DNA from: Amphibalanus amphitrite
Lineage: Eukaryota > Arthropoda > Thecostraca > Balanomorpha > Balanidae
Length of the DNA stretch: 64,000 bases
Reading direction: 5' to 3'
Assembly: GCF_019059575.1 (NCBI RefSeq)
Contig: NW_024881624.1
Location: 372,001-436,000 of the forward strand
The notes under the pieces were generated by a model. That model made no database searches, was not told where the DNA came from, and was given only the letters and a program-made list of their open reading frames with translations. The translations under genes were made by a program, and so were the position numbers. Positions 10,647-22,859 of this stretch are shown one piece after another (position 1 is the stretch's first letter; every line of letters begins with the position of its first letter).

Positions 10647-12462
10647 TGGTCATCGCGGAGATGTAAGCCAGTTTTTTTTTAATGATGCAGTTGGGCATTC
10701 TCTGGGCAGCGCCTCTCTTTGGTTGCAAAAAGAAAATACGCCTGACTCTCCCAGCGCTAGGGGAGAAAGGCCCGGTTTAGCCAAAAAAGGTATAAAAAAA
10801 CGGAATTTTAAATTGTAGGTGGGGCGGTGGGGAGCTTTATCGTGTGCCAATTTCATGGCCCTATATCAATATCTTCAAGATCAAATGAGGTTAATCGTGA
10901 TGAAATTTGCTATGGTGACTATTTTGCGTTTATACGCCCATAGCTCTAAGAGTTACTGGCCGATTTTCCTATTTTTTCCTTTACACGACATTTGTAATGT
11001 TATGATAATCTCTAGTTAATCTAACCATAAATTTGGCAGTTAGTGGCCTGCTAAGAGTAAGATGTAGCCGGCAAAGGCGGGGATCGGCCGACGCGGGAAA
11101 CGTTTCAGTCACAGATTGTGTTTGCACCCTAATAATTCAATTTTTACCAGTTCATTTCCGTATTTAGGTATTTGACCAGTATAACGCCTTATGGGGCGAC
11201 TAACGGAGCGAGCGAGAGGGTGGGCCTTGCACGTGCGAAATTTCGAGGGGGTACCTCCAACTGACTTGTGCACGGCACCCTACTAGCCGGTCTCTAGCGA
11301 TGTGCCAAATTTGAGCACAATCGGCCCAGCCGTTCTCGAGATCTGGAAGCGGCACCCTGCACGTGCGCACGTGCAAAATGGGTCCCAACTGACTTGTGCA
11401 CGGCACCCTACTAACTGGTCCCTAACCGTGTACCAAATTTGAGCGCCATCGGTCCAGCCGTTCTCGAGATCTGGAAACGACCCCTGCACGTGCGCACGTG
11501 CAGCAGCACCCCAACCTAAACACATGCAGATGAATTATCTGATGGAGACCTAACTGTGTACCGAGTTTCAATTCAATCGGCCCAACCGTTGTGCCGTTAT
11601 TGAGGTTGCAATTTTGGGGTTCTTAAAAAATGTCCAACTTTACCACGCGCCACGTGCGGTGGTTGGCAAGAACACATGGTGGCTATCACACCACAGAACT
11701 TTTACGTCCAAGTGACATTCAGTAAAGAAGACCGCTTGTCAATCGGATGTCCCGTTCCTAAGATATTAGCTTTTGAAGAGCGTCGGCCGGCCGCTCATAC
11801 TCAGAAATTTCCGTTAATCTAAGGAAAGACTCCGCTCGCTTCGCTCGCTCCGTAACCATTAGATTGCCTGTACATTTTAAGCCTTCACCTAAAATTTGAC
11901 ACGAATCGATCATAATCAGCGGTAAGAAACGCAGTGCAAAGATGGAACCGTCCCGCGCCGGCACAGTCTACCATTCAGGCGGCAACGGCCGGCGCCGGCC
12001 GCCGTGCCGCTCCGGCAAGACGTTTGACTTTACACCGCTATTACTAGAAAAGTTGTGGACCGATTTAACTATTGCTTGCACGGGAGGATTTGCAATTCAA
12101 TTCTGGACAGATGCTGAGAGTTTGACGTTAATATAATAATTATGGCGTGAGTTATTGGCGAAAAACAGGTGGGGTTGGCGAAATCCGCCCCTTCCATCGC
12201 CCGTGCTACGTTGCTATACTTGTTGCTATATCATCCAAAGTTATCGTTGGCCCACTCTAATTTCCTCAGCACGTATGCCTTACGTGTAGTGGAAGACAAT
12301 ATCTAAATTTGAGCCAAATCAAAGGGTACCCATTTCTCACAAATTAGATTTTAAAAATTTAATTCAAAATAAAATAAATTCAAAATCACCAAAAAATGTT
12401 GAAATTGCCAAATTTAACTAGCATAACTCCTTATGTACACGTTTCAGTTTGTTTGAAATTAA
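10647..12462. other. Repeat-rich filler without genes
   Basis: Apart from the 128-bp tandem repeat listed separately, an inverted pair of GGAGCGAGCGAG-containing motifs lies near 11203 and 11830, possibly marking another decayed element. No coding sequence was recognised. Confidence 0.4.
11262..11516. repeat. 128-bp tandem duplication with GCACGTGCGCACGTGC palindromes
   Basis: Two adjacent units start TGACTTGTGCACGGCACCCT (11262 and 11390) and end with the palindrome GCACGTGCGCACGTGC, i.e. two CACGTG E-boxes. A partial third unit follows to about 11600 (CAATCGGCCCAACCGTT). Confidence 0.8.
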
Positions 12463-12886
12463 TATAGTTCGTTTTTCTTAAGTTTGCCCCTCACTGTAAA
12501 CGTCTTTTTGAACATAGCACGAGAATTGCTAGCTGAATTACTGAGAAAACTGGTTGGCGCACACTGATTTGACAAGATTTCACAGACGATCAATTTCATC
12601 AAATTTATTTACTATTTCACAGACTCGTAAATCGTATTTGCCAATACCTACAGGCCCACAGGGATAGACGATTCCTCAGGAATTATGTCTGAACTAATAA
12701 ATAAATTGCACGGCGCTTAACATAACGTCAAATCGTCGGTGTTCAAAACTTATTTTTGAAAATATTATTCATATCTACAATACAATGTGCGCTAACCAGT
12801 TTTCTCAGTAATTCAGCTAGCAATTCTCGTGCTGTGTTCAAAGAGACGTTTACAGTGAGGGGCAAACTTAAGAAAAACGAACTATA
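12463..12886. repeat. Fold-back MITE, about 100-bp arms
   Basis: 12463-12563 and 12786-12886 are near-perfect reverse complements. The outer ends are TATAGTTCG, and the arms include TTTGCCCCTCACTGTAAACG. The spacer is about 220 bp. A TA flank is possible. Confidence 0.8.
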
Positions 12887-13436
12887 GCTTCAAAAATGTT
12901 GAAGCTATAGATCTTTCAAGATTGCAATACACGTCCAATTCTGCTAAAAAAGCAGAAGTTTAGCGGCTTGTATCTCTGTAGCCCGAGGGCATATGACAAA
13001 ATCCTTTGACCCTCAGAGGTTTCACCCAATAGCCAACAAGTATACCAAGTTTGAACAAAATCGCAGAGGTGGCCGATTTTGGCTGTCCCGGTTGACATGG
13101 AATGCCCCTATAATGGGGAGGTCGCAAAATTGACCTGACCTTAGGTCATTGATATCAAAATTCTGATATATACCTTTTGTACATGCTATTGCTCTTAGCA
13201 ATCGCTGAAAGTTTCAAAGCGATCGGTCACTCGGTGTAGCTATGACAGACTTTGAAACTTTTTATGAGGTGAGGTCACTTCAAGTGACCTGGTGACCTGA
13301 CCTTGAATGACCTTGGTCTGAAATTTTCACAACATGTGTAGTATTGATGTATGATAAGGTGTACCAAAAACGGCGGCGCTCCGCGCCGCCGTTTTTGAGA
13401 TATTCGCGAAAAACCACAAGGGAGGGCGCGGGTTAA

Positions 13437-14317
13437 AATTATTATTGTAATTTGTAACACCACCTCTACGACGATTGACGATGCATGGTACGGCCCCGTG
13501 GACTCGAGATCGTCACTTCATCGGGCATGGGAGGCACGTCATCTTCAAAAGATTGTCAATTTATTTCACAACGCCTGTGGGAGTCGTATATGAGAGTAAT
13601 TGCTATCATAAGGTCTCTGTCCCCACTGACCGGCACACAGAAGCAGTATAAGTTCCTGTTCCTAGCTGTCCTTGACCTTCTCACCTACCCATTGAATTTT
13701 TAACCTCAAACGTGAAACGAACCGGCTGTGTAACGCTGCTGCATTGCATCATAATTGTGTTATGGTAAATTTGACTTCTGAGTTACACTGTTAGCGAACT
13801 TGTTTTTAAGGCAGCGTGGGCATCAAAGGCTATTAGGTATAAGCGATATTTGACGACTACCAAACGATGTATACCGACATTATGCGTACCAACGTTCATA
13901 TACGCAAGCAGGGTAACGTGCTGGGAATGGCGCCACTTTTAAATATATTATTTCAACCTATAGGCTTCGGGTCATTTGTCAACTGATGTATCGTATCATG
14001 CATAATAGCTTACCAAGGCCATTATAGTCAATTCAGCATTCTTGGTTTGGAGACCTCTCCATTTTATCATCTTTCGCACAATAAAACCATCGTTATGCCC
14101 ATTTATTCATATGGCTTGATTGGGCTGAATTGTGTGCTGCCCCTGGTTGCACTGGTGTGAACGGTGAAGGACCGCCATTTATACCATTTCGCCTTCTTTC
14201 TTTCCTCGTTTCCGGTCACTCGGTGCGCTGTTTCGGCAGCAGTGCGGCCCGCTGGTCTCTCGTCCCCTGCCGATGTCCGGTGCCTGCCTGCCGTCTGTCT
14301 GGCCTCGGTGGCTGCAG
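13437..14317. other. No gene or repeat recognised
   Basis: AT-rich spacer after the TTAA-flanked element. Confidence 0.4.
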
Positions 14318-14490
14318 GTCGGAGCGCCAGCCGCGCCGGCAGTCTGGACTATCCGTCTCTGGCCTGTCCCCTGCACTCGCCGCTGGCACCGACAGCGACC
14401 CTAGGTCACAGCTGGATTGACCCGCGGCTGCGACCGTGGCCCATGGCAACCGACCCGCCTCGAGCGGCTCTGCCACCGCCCCCTCACCGG
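14318..14490 (+). CDS. Candidate exon, unknown protein
   Basis: A GC-rich island lies between a GGCTGCAG acceptor and a weak CCGG|GTGATG donor. It is open in a frame that reads like a Pro-rich, disordered segment (includes SLDYPSLACPLHSP and PRAALPPPP). Composition and framing suggest coding, but no family is recognised and the donor is poor. It could equally be a CpG island. Confidence 0.25.
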
Positions 14491-17400
14491 GTGATGCCTT
14501 TAATGAGAACAATAATACAAACGGTTCAGTCTTCAATGAAGCAGGCAAGTCTTGCGACTTCATGTAGAATACAACATAAATAAATGCACAGACGACATCA
14601 AATAGTTCATGGGCTATTTTTTTTTTTTTGCTGCCTACTGGAGAAGACTCGCATAATTGAAATACCAACCTATTATTACTTTATTCAACAGCCTACACCA
14701 TTTCCCAGTGGAATTACACATGTATGTAAGTAGGTACGTCTGCGATCTGAGCCGGGCTTGCCTATAACTCTGATTTTGCTTTTGGTGCACCGCCTGGTTA
14801 TAGGCATAGCTTCTATAGCCCTGAATATGTATATCTTTTCCGCCCATTTCCGTCCATGGAATCAATTGCCCTCCTTTTTATTATCTTGTTTATGTCTTGG
14901 TTCTACCACTCTCCTGTCGGTGCTGGAAGGGTAAGTGGGCGACAACCAGTCTGGCTCTGCATGCTATAGTGCTATACGTATCCTTTAGCTTTGGCCCAGT
15001 CGGAGCTGGGCCGCGGCTATTGACCAATCGGAAGGTTCGTCCACTCTGGCTTTGTTGGCGGTCTCTTCATCATGAGGCCATTCAGATGGAGAGGACATGT
15101 CCGGCTGAGTGATATGGTTAGGAGAGCTCGGACTCGGCAGTGCATCCGCCTATGGAGTGGCGCGCGGGCCACCCATCGGCACCGGCGGCGGCGCGCGGCG
15201 CAGTGCGCAGCTCGGGGTGGCGCAGCGGGAGGGCCATGTATGTAAGTGCCACAGGAGGGCTATATGTATGTAAGTGCCGGAAGGTTCCGCTGCGCGTCTG
15301 GGGCCTGGGAGAGGTCGGAGCATGCATTACCGAGTTCTTCGAATTGGTAACGAGAGTCGAACAGCACTTCAAGGGCCGTGACTCAGGCAGCTGTCCTCTC
15401 AGACAGGCTTAGAGGCACACGGCGGTTTATAGGTGCCCCCTGAGCCGGTGCCGGTAGCTGGTTATTCAAGCGGAACTGAAGGCGAGGTGGCTCTCAAGGT
15501 AATGAATGCTTTTGAGAGCATGCAGCGCGGGGGCCGATATGTATGCCCCCGCGCTGCTGCTTTGCTAATCGCAGAGCTATGCTGTCTTGCGAATAGCAAA
15601 ATTGAAACGGCTATTTTTTAGCTAATTTAAATTATTTTTTCCCAAGCAGGTACCTTGAACTAGAGGAGGATGGCGAAAAATATAAGAAGCAGCACTGAGT
15701 AAGGGTGCCTAATTTAAACATTATTTTATTTTTGCCACTTTGCAATCAAGTTTAATTAATACCTAAATGAAATATAACTATAACCTCGCCGATTCGTCCT
15801 TTGAAACCTTTGATGAATAAAATGAATGTTTTCCCCATACGTAGTTTTTATGCTCTATAAGTTATTTGCCGGTATGTGGAACGAGTCTTGGGGCAACAAA
15901 ACATTTAAAGCTAATTGTTGTTATGTGCAATGTGATGCTAAGTGCATTTTGTTCATCCGCGGGACCGCGAGGCATACGCGCTTCGCCACTGACCTAGTTA
16001 TGTATTTATTAGAAGACTACATGAGTAATGCGCCGTGTTTCATTCGTAACGAAGCATTCATGACTTCAGATAAACGAGCATGCATTTGTCTCGGATGTTT
16101 CGCTCTCCAGTGGGCGCATTGCATGGTGCATAAACGCTTTATAAACTGCATTTATGTATATACTTACCTAGCTACTCAGAAACACGATGCGTCCTTGCAT
16201 TATAAAACCGCAATGCACGTGCCTGTAGCGTTGTATGATACTCAGCAGGACGTTGCCATAAAGGTTGCGCCCTTCATGCTGCCCTCGCTGAGATGCTGCG
16301 CACAGTCTAGCTGAGCAGGTTAACTGGTCCGATGCGCGATATATGTAAGTACTTATACAGTCCCTCTAACTGCCGCCGGTGCGATGGGCCGTCACGGACC
16401 GTCCAGAGGCGCCGTTAGCGTTATACATGTAGCAGCGGTACACAAACTGCCCCTCTCGGACGACCGCACAGGGTGAGTGTCGTACCCCCGGTGCACCGAG
16501 TAGCGGTCATCAGGTACGGGTACGGCCGGGACCCGAGCAGCTGACCAGCGCTCACCCAAACTTGATTCTAAGGCACAGAGCTGTGAAAATCTCGGCGCCA
16601 ATCCGCAAAGCTGTATCAAGCTTGTCGATTTGTGTAATGGAATCCATTTGGCACACTGCGCTACACGGTCAACTGGGATACATTTGCGGTGCGCTGATCA
16701 CAGGCCACCGGGTGCTGCCCGCTGTGACCCTCCCCGCAGCTGCCAGCCCCCACCCCCCCGCGTCCAGAACTGCTTGCCTCGACCCTCAAGAGCTGCCAGC
16801 TGCGGCACTCCGGAGCTGGCAGCTGCTACCCTCCGCAGCTGTCCGCTGCGGCCTCAACGGAGCTTCCAGCAACTACACACACCAGGCAGCTCCCTCGGGG
16901 ATGCCTCCCTCCTCACCCCATGACCGCGGCCTCTGAGCGCCCATGCCGCTGCGCCGCCCCGGGCGCTGAGGGACCCCCCAGGGTCAGCGTCTGTTTTGCC
17001 CGAGTGTGCTCGACCGTGACCGGCCACTGACCCCGGTGCTCAATAACCAGTGCAGCAGGCAAAACAAGTGCCTTTTGGGGCTATCGGTTATCGGAAGGAC
17101 TGGGTCAATAGTAAAAGCTCTCTGAGTCTCATCCACCAATTTTTGCGCCCTCTAATTTTGCGTTCCTCATCCCTGTTTCATTCAGTACAATCACCAGCAA
17201 ATGAAGTGGAGACGAATCGCCTAATTTACTGCACGATCACATTCGTAAGCAAGCGTAGCTGTTAATGTAACCACAGCATATGAATATTTTCTGGAAATAC
17301 CCATGCGACCGCTGCTAGAATTGCTTACCACCAAATGCTAACAGAGCTGTGTTATTCTGATTAACTGCACATTTTTGGGTTCCGATAGTGTTACTAGATC

Positions 17401-17714
17401 CTCTGACACTGGTCATTGTTTAGATACATACAGTCCATGTGCCCCGCACACTGTCACCCTGTGGCCGCTCGGCCACTCGGACATTCCTGCAGCTGTGAGT
17501 GACAGTGTGCCGCCGGCCTGGTGACCCACCGCTGTGCCTTTCTGGCCCTGAATACCCTCCCTCTCCGTCCCTCCGCCTCCCGTGCCGGCCGTCCTCCGGG
17601 GCCGACCGGCGCGAACAACACCGCCCCGCCGCGGGACACGCCGACTCCGACGCGGCCCGGCCCGTCGGCGGCGGCGGCGCGCGTCGCGCTCGACGCAGCA
17701 GTGCCGACCAACAG
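14491..17714. other. GC islands in AT-rich DNA; no confident gene
   Basis: Contains GC-rich patches near 15140-15240 (ending in a good GTAAGT donor), 16380-16560 and 16700-17000. No frame crosses more than one patch and none has a recognisable domain. They may belong to the same unknown gene as 14318-14490 and 17715-17927. Confidence 0.3.
15826..16314 (+). CDS. Isolated open frame of 162 codons, doubtful
   Basis: An ATG-initiated frame is rich in Cys, His, Met and Tyr, with no signal peptide, domain or repeat that I recognise. Its base composition matches the surrounding AT-rich DNA and no splice or promoter context supports it. A frame of this length can arise by chance in 64 kb. Confidence 0.15.
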   Translation: MFSPYVVFMLYKLFAGMWNESWGNKTFKANCCYVQCDAKCILFIRGTARHTRFATDLVMYLLEDYMSNAPCFIRNEAFMTSDKRACICLGCFALQWAHCMVHKRFINCIYVYTYLATQKHDASLHYKTAMHVPVALYDTQQDVAIKVAPFMLPSLRCCAQSS

Positions 17715-17927
17715 GTGTGGTGCGGTCGCCGGCGGCGCCAGCGGCAGTGTCGGCCCGTCGCCCCCCGACCGCAGACCGGTGACGCCGATCAGCGTCGATC
17801 GCGACGGTCCGAGCCTCGTCGACGGTGACGATCCTGAGTCGGGACGGCTGGCGTCGTCCGGAGCCGGAGTCGACGGCGACGCGGCAGGCCGTCAGAGGAG
17901 GCGACACGAACCGGGAACACATTCCAA
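17715..17927 (+). CDS. Candidate exon, acidic/basic disordered segment
   Basis: The stretch lies between an ACCAACAG acceptor and an A|GTAAGG donor. The open frame contains PVTPISVDRDGPSLVDGDD and RQRRRHEPGTHS, which looks protein-like. If the donor is not used, the frame stops three codons later. The gene is not recognised; it may continue from the candidate exon near 14.3 kb. Confidence 0.3.
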
Positions 17928-19212
17928 GTAAGGAGGGCTTTGGTGGATGGTCGCTGTAGAAGGAGCAATCGTACATACATCACAGCTAGTTAGATATTAT
18001 CGCGAAGCGTACCTATGTCGTATGGTCTGATTAGGCAAATGTCTTACCTCTTGCACCGGTTCAAAATTAAACGTTTTGCTACATCAGTAACGTGAATACA
18101 GGAAAAGGCGTTTCGTTTAATTTTTACTAATTATTCAACCAAGTTTTAATAATCCTAACTTCCTGATTACACTAGGATTAAACACGTACTGAAAAGTTGG
18201 ATGCAGCATCGCACAGAACGTTTCAATTTTAAATTTTTGTGCATTTGACTTGCCGACTTCTAGGATGTTTTGGAATATGATAGAGCCTACCATTACGATT
18301 ACCTAATTAATTATGTGATTATACAATTGTAGCTTTTGTGCGGCTTGTTACCACAGCCACTTGAGTTGCATCTCACGAAAGATGTAGAGGTGTTTTATTC
18401 ACTAAAATCATTCATTTGAATCAATCTAAGTCATTTTAGCTATCATCAACCGCTGAATAAGTGTTTCAAAAAGCGAAATAGGCAACATATTTGTCAACAA
18501 TCACATAATTTAAAGCCAGCATGTGTCAACGTCGGCCAAGATCATTCGCTGTGTCATCTAAGGTCAGCATCTTCTAAATTATTTGTGTTGAAAAGATTCG
18601 AAGCGGCTTGATACGTAAGCGTTGTCGGGTATCAATATTTATGTATGCTGCGAGAAAAATTGAATACTGATGCTGCAGCTACTAAAAACGAAGAACCAAT
18701 TATTGATCATTGATCTAGAAATTGAGATCACCGTGTGACTTGCAGCAGTTCAAATTGGGCACCGTGGAGTGTGGACCTCCTTAATTGGAGACTACCTATA
18801 ATATGCATGTTCGTTTTCACATTTATTCGGATCTCTTGATTGTTTTAAACAAATATGGGAGAGAACGAACCGTCTAGGATGCATCACGAACACCTCAATG
18901 TGTCACCGCTAAAGTGATAATGTTTGCTTTCGCGCCTTTTTCAGCATCTGATCTTTACGCCATCAAACTGAACAAATTTTAAAAATACTAGATGTCGCAT
19001 TGCGACATGAATTAGCCCTTGTAAGACATTTGCATACAATTAGGACGCCCAAATTGGAGTGTCACACATGGTACCGGATTACGTTCACGTAGAAAATACA
19101 TCTAATAATCCATCTCTTGCGGTACCGCTCTACCATTTAGGCAGCAGATGCATGTCACTATTTGTAAATAGTTGAGATGGATGGACGTGTCGAAAAGGGA
19201 GGCAGCGATTCG
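17928..19212. other. AT-rich, nothing recognised
   Basis: Low-GC DNA with no open frame of note and no clear repeat. Confidence 0.5.
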
Positions 19213-20968
19213 CCATTATTATTCCGCAACGAAGACAGTGTTTACATTTGCTTCACGTGCAAAGAGAGAAAATTATCAGATGTCGTTTAACTGATTTGTT
19301 AAACGTTAGTGACGATTAACAATCTGTCTCTGCTTCTCTTTGTCTCTGGCTCTGCTGTAATATGTCGTATTTTTCATATAAGATGTATTTTTTTACCTTA
19401 AAGCGCCCGGAAAGATAGGCGGTACGGGATAAAATTATTAAACCGCTCTTAGGTAGAAAAAACTTTTAAACGTCTCGTCTATCGGCTTGACGTTTAAAAG
19501 ATTTGTTCTATACCTACTCGCGGTTACCGTAGACAATGTTTACAATTGCTTCACGTGCAAAGAGAGAAAATTATCAGATGTCGTTTAACTGATTTGTGTT
19601 AAATCGCTAGTGACGATTAACAAACTGTTAAACGTCTAGTAGAAATTTCTGCCATTTTACCGTCTCGTTATTTTCACCAGTATGCGCAGGGAAACGCAAT
19701 GAAACATCATTTTTCTTTTCTTTTCTAGTTCTATTTTGGACTTCATCTTCAATGTATCTGTCAATTTTAGACCGATCACATTGTTTGGACCGTTTTCAAA
19801 GCTTCATCTGTCTCTGCTTCTCGTTGTCTCTGGCTCTGCTGAAATATGTTGTATTTTATATAAAAATTATTTTTTTACCTATAACTTCCGAAAGATATCG
19901 GCGGTACGGGATACAATTATTAAACCGCTCTAGGTAGAAAAATCTTTTAAACGTCTCGCCTATCGGCTCGACGTTTAAAAGATTTGTTCTACCTACTCGC
20001 GATTTAATATATATTACCACGAGTAGGTAGAACAAATCTTTTAAACGTCGAACCGACTTACGAGCGGTTTAATAATTTTATCCCGTACCGCTGATTCTTT
20101 TCGGGCGCTTAAAGGTAAAAAATACATTTTATTTAAAAATACGACACATTTAGCAGAGCCAGAGACAAAGAGAAGCAGACAGTTAAAGCTCTGAAAACGG
20201 TCCAGACAATGTGCTCGGTCTGGAATTGACAGGTTCATTGAAGCACAAGTCGCAAATACAAATAAAAAAGAAAAAGAATGTTTCATTGCGTTTCCCTGCG
20301 CATACTGGTGAAAATAACAAGACAGTCAAATGGAAGAAATGTCTACTGGACGTTTAACAATTTGTTAATCGTCACTAGACGTTTAACAAAACAGTCAAAC
20401 GACATCTCTTAATTTTCTCTCTTTGCACGTGAAGCAATTGTAAACACTGTCTTCGGTGCGGGATAATAATTTTATCTTGTACCGCCGATATCTTGCAGCG
20501 CTTTAAGGTAAAAAAAAACATTTTATATAAACAATACGACATATTTCAGCAGAGACAGAGACAAAGAGAAGCAGAGACAGATGAAGCTTTAAAATACGGC
20601 TCAGATAATGCTATGTCTGAAATTGACAGGTTCATTCAAGATCAAGACCCAAATCCAACTAAAAAAGGAAAGGAAAATGATGTTTCATTGCGTTTCACTG
20701 CGCATACTGGTAAAAATAGCGAGACGGTCAAATGGCAGAAATGTCAGTTTGTTTATCGTCACTAAAGTGCGTTTATTATATATTATCCCGCACCGAAGAC
20801 AGCATTTACATACAACTGCTTTACGTGCAAAAAGAGAAAATTATCAGATGTCATGTAACTGATTTGTTTAACGTCTAGACGATTAACAAATCAGTTGCAT
20901 GACATCTGATAATTTTCTCTCTTTGCACGTGAAGCAATGGTAAATACTGTCTACAGTGCGGGATAATC
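19213..20968. repeat. Composite fold-back element
   Basis: The outer ends are inverted copies of ATTATCCCGCACNGAAGACAG followed by TTGCTTCACGTGCAAAGAG and AAAATTATCAGATGTC. The same module recurs at about 19534-19640 (direct), 20385-20468 (inverted) and 20785-20966 (a further hairpin). A long inverted repeat is centred near 20008: 19967-19999 pairs with 20020-20050, and the homology extends to about 19730 and 20300. A module with TGTCTCTGCTTCTCTTTGTC is present three or four times. This is a palindromic element built by repeated duplication. Confidence 0.8.
20493..20765 (+). other. Open frame inside the fold-back repeat
   Basis: Ninety codons without an ATG start, hydrophilic (contains DNAMSEIDRFIQDQDP). 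The homologous module near 20130-20330 is interrupted by stops. It may be a fragment of a captured or former transposon gene; the family is not recognised. Confidence 0.2.
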
Positions 20969-21991
20969 GGAGATAATGTCTGATAATTTGGTACCTATTT
21001 CGGATAAATAAGCAACTAATTCAGCCTAAGCTAAATACCACTAAGAATTAACTTTGAACCTAATTTGACCAAATCGCACTAAATGTGACCAAATATGCCG
21101 TCATGAAAACGGCTACTGTGATGGAGCTAGGTTGCATTACTTTTCAGATATCAAAGGAATTGAATAAAATGCACCGAAAGTTTCGCCCGTCTTTTTACTA
21201 ATCAGGGGGCTATAATTAAATCATTAGGGGAGGCATCAGGCAAAGAGGATCGATTGGGTCATTGTTTTAAAGTTTGTAACGGAACACGTCGTTTATAAAT
21301 TGGCAAAGACAAAAATCATTATATGAAAGACTTGTCATGCAAACAGCATCACCTGTCAGAATGTCAGTGCTTTCTTTTTGCCTTTTATGGAATGACATGT
21401 GCTGTCTCTCGAAAACAAGTACCTAATTAACTACATTCATAAGCTAAAACGGCTTTTAAGCGAAAGGGGCACTGCCGAGGTGCCTTAGATTTGCCTTTCG
21501 GTGCATAATGATTGATGATGTGGTTATTCCTAGCTAGAGAGTCTAGTGAACTGCAGCTGTTACATACGGGCAAGTACAAAACCAGACAAAAAGCTTGAAT
21601 CGAATTACCGTAGTCACAATAATTTACCAAATTGCGACTGTAAATTTCGGGACACTCACCCAGTTTCTCTTGCCGTAGCGCAACGCAACTTCCTCGGCAA
21701 GGTCTGATCAAACGCAGCTGAATAATGTCCGCATAACTGCCAATGCAGCTCTGAAAACCGGAACTTAGTTTCTCATATACCTACACTCATAAAACACCAT
21801 TTAACTACAAAGCCGCAAGATATACCATAAAATGAATTTACTGCTGATCCTGTCCATGTTTCGACAAAATCAGAATAGAATGCCCACATTTTAGATAACT
21901 ACGTGAGCTTAAATGTAAGTTCGCGCTATATTGCATTGTCCAGATGGCCGGAACATGCTATCAACATCGGATTGTCACACGCGCCATCGTT
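20969..21991. other. No gene or repeat recognised
   Basis: AT-rich spacer. A 94-codon minus-strand open frame near 21.5 kb has no support. Confidence 0.4.
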
Positions 21992-22400
21992 CCGGCAACA
22001 TTGCGGCAATCACCGCGCCGAGTGCCCGGTAACATTGCGGCAATCACCGCGCCGAGTGCGGCCAATGCGATTACCCCCCCCCCCCTCCATCTGAGGGAGG
22101 TATGCTGTACGTACACCGTCGATCGGGGGTGGGTGGGATGCCCGTGACCCCCGCCCCGCCCCCCCCCCCAACTGGGCGGTGCATTACGGTAATGGGCCGC
22201 CAATGTAAGGACGTGTCGATTCGTCAGCGGCTACCGAGCCGACGGGAGCGCGGGAACGCGCCCCAGGCGCCCCTGACACCAGCGACTGAGTCGGAACGCG
22301 CGCGAGGCGCCCCTGGCACCAGAGGGCGACGAGAGCTCAGGAACGCGTTCGGGGCGTCCCTGACACCAGCCGAGGTCGAGAGGAACACACATGAGCACGA
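21992..22400. repeat. Short tandem repeats in a GC-rich island
   Basis: Two 34-bp units (21992-22025, 22026-22059; core TTGCGGCAATCACCGCGCCG) are followed by C-runs. About three diverged units of 55-60 bp follow at 22243-22380 (GGAACGCG...GGCGCCCCTGRCACCAG). A 131-codon ATG frame (22102-22497) runs through the second array and encodes the repeat; it is not convincing as a gene. Confidence 0.7.
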
Positions 22401-22555
22401 GCAGCCCCTGGAACTTTCAAGAGGGTCGTTCCCCACTCAAAGGCGCCTTTTCTTACTACTGAGCTATTGGTGTCGCTTTGAGCCTATACCTCAATAGCGA
22501 CTGAAAGGTTTATATTCAGATAGCACCATCCGTACGTTCACCGTTCCGTGCATCT

Positions 22556-22859
22556 ATCCTCAGGATACTGAAATCCTTCTCCTCCACGCCGCAACCCCCT
22601 TCCGGGCTGGACAGGCAACTTTATCTCATGCGGGCTGCTCCCTTGGAGCGGCACCACTGCTCCCGAGGGAGCGCACCCCGTAACCGGGTGCAGTGAGTAC
22701 CTTGGGGCTGGTCGGCCTGTCCTTCGGGATGGGCTCAGCCCCGGTGACTCACTAGGGTGCCTGCCCAGACCAATGTCTCCCCCTAATTCCTAACATCCTT
22801 CCGGCTCTGAAATGGTCTAATTGGACCGAAAGGGCCTAACCCAACAAAACAAAACAAAA
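22556..22859 (+). mobile_element. 3' tail of a non-LTR retrotransposon or SINE, copy 2
   Basis: Contiguous copy of the family seen at 7591-8063. It has the strong stem-loop GTGAGTACCTTGGGGCTG / CAGCCCCGGTGACTCAC near 22693-22753, a small GGTCTAATTGGACC hairpin near 22812, and an AACAAAACAAAACAAAA tail. The coding region is absent, so it is 5'-truncated or a SINE using that tail. Confidence 0.65.

Larger units (their letters stand above)
7250..13108. mobile_element. TATA-flanked 5.9-kb composite element
   Basis: Inverted ends GGGGCATTCCACGTCAACC (7250-7268) and its near-perfect reverse complement (13090-13108) are each flanked by TATA. The sequences outside join up exactly when compared with the reverse copy at 26.5/30.3 kb, so this block was inserted into the TTAA element. 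It carries no recognisable transposase. It has itself collected the GACGTCGG element, an 891-bp element, a TTAAAGG-type element and fold-back repeats. TSD length (TA or TATA) cannot be settled from one copy. Confidence 0.7.
6410..13432. mobile_element. TTAA-flanked DNA transposon, split by later insertions
   Basis: The termini read CCCGCGCCC on both ends, directly flanked by TTAA (6406-6409 and 13433-13436). TTAA duplication with CCC-starting ends is typical of piggyBac-type transposons; Kolobok-type elements also duplicate TTAA. No transposase frame is present, so it is non-autonomous. The element's own sequence is 6410-7249 and 13109-13432, about 1.2 kb; the 5.9 kb between is a nested element. 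Its interior contains many AGGTCA/TGACCT half-sites and is similar, in reverse, to the outer hAT-like element at 26-31 kb. Confidence 0.7.

Noticed and set aside
17413..17976. 187-codon Arg-rich minus-strand frame
   Set aside because: GC-rich DNA gives long Arg/Pro/Ala frames in several phases here; no domain or splice support.
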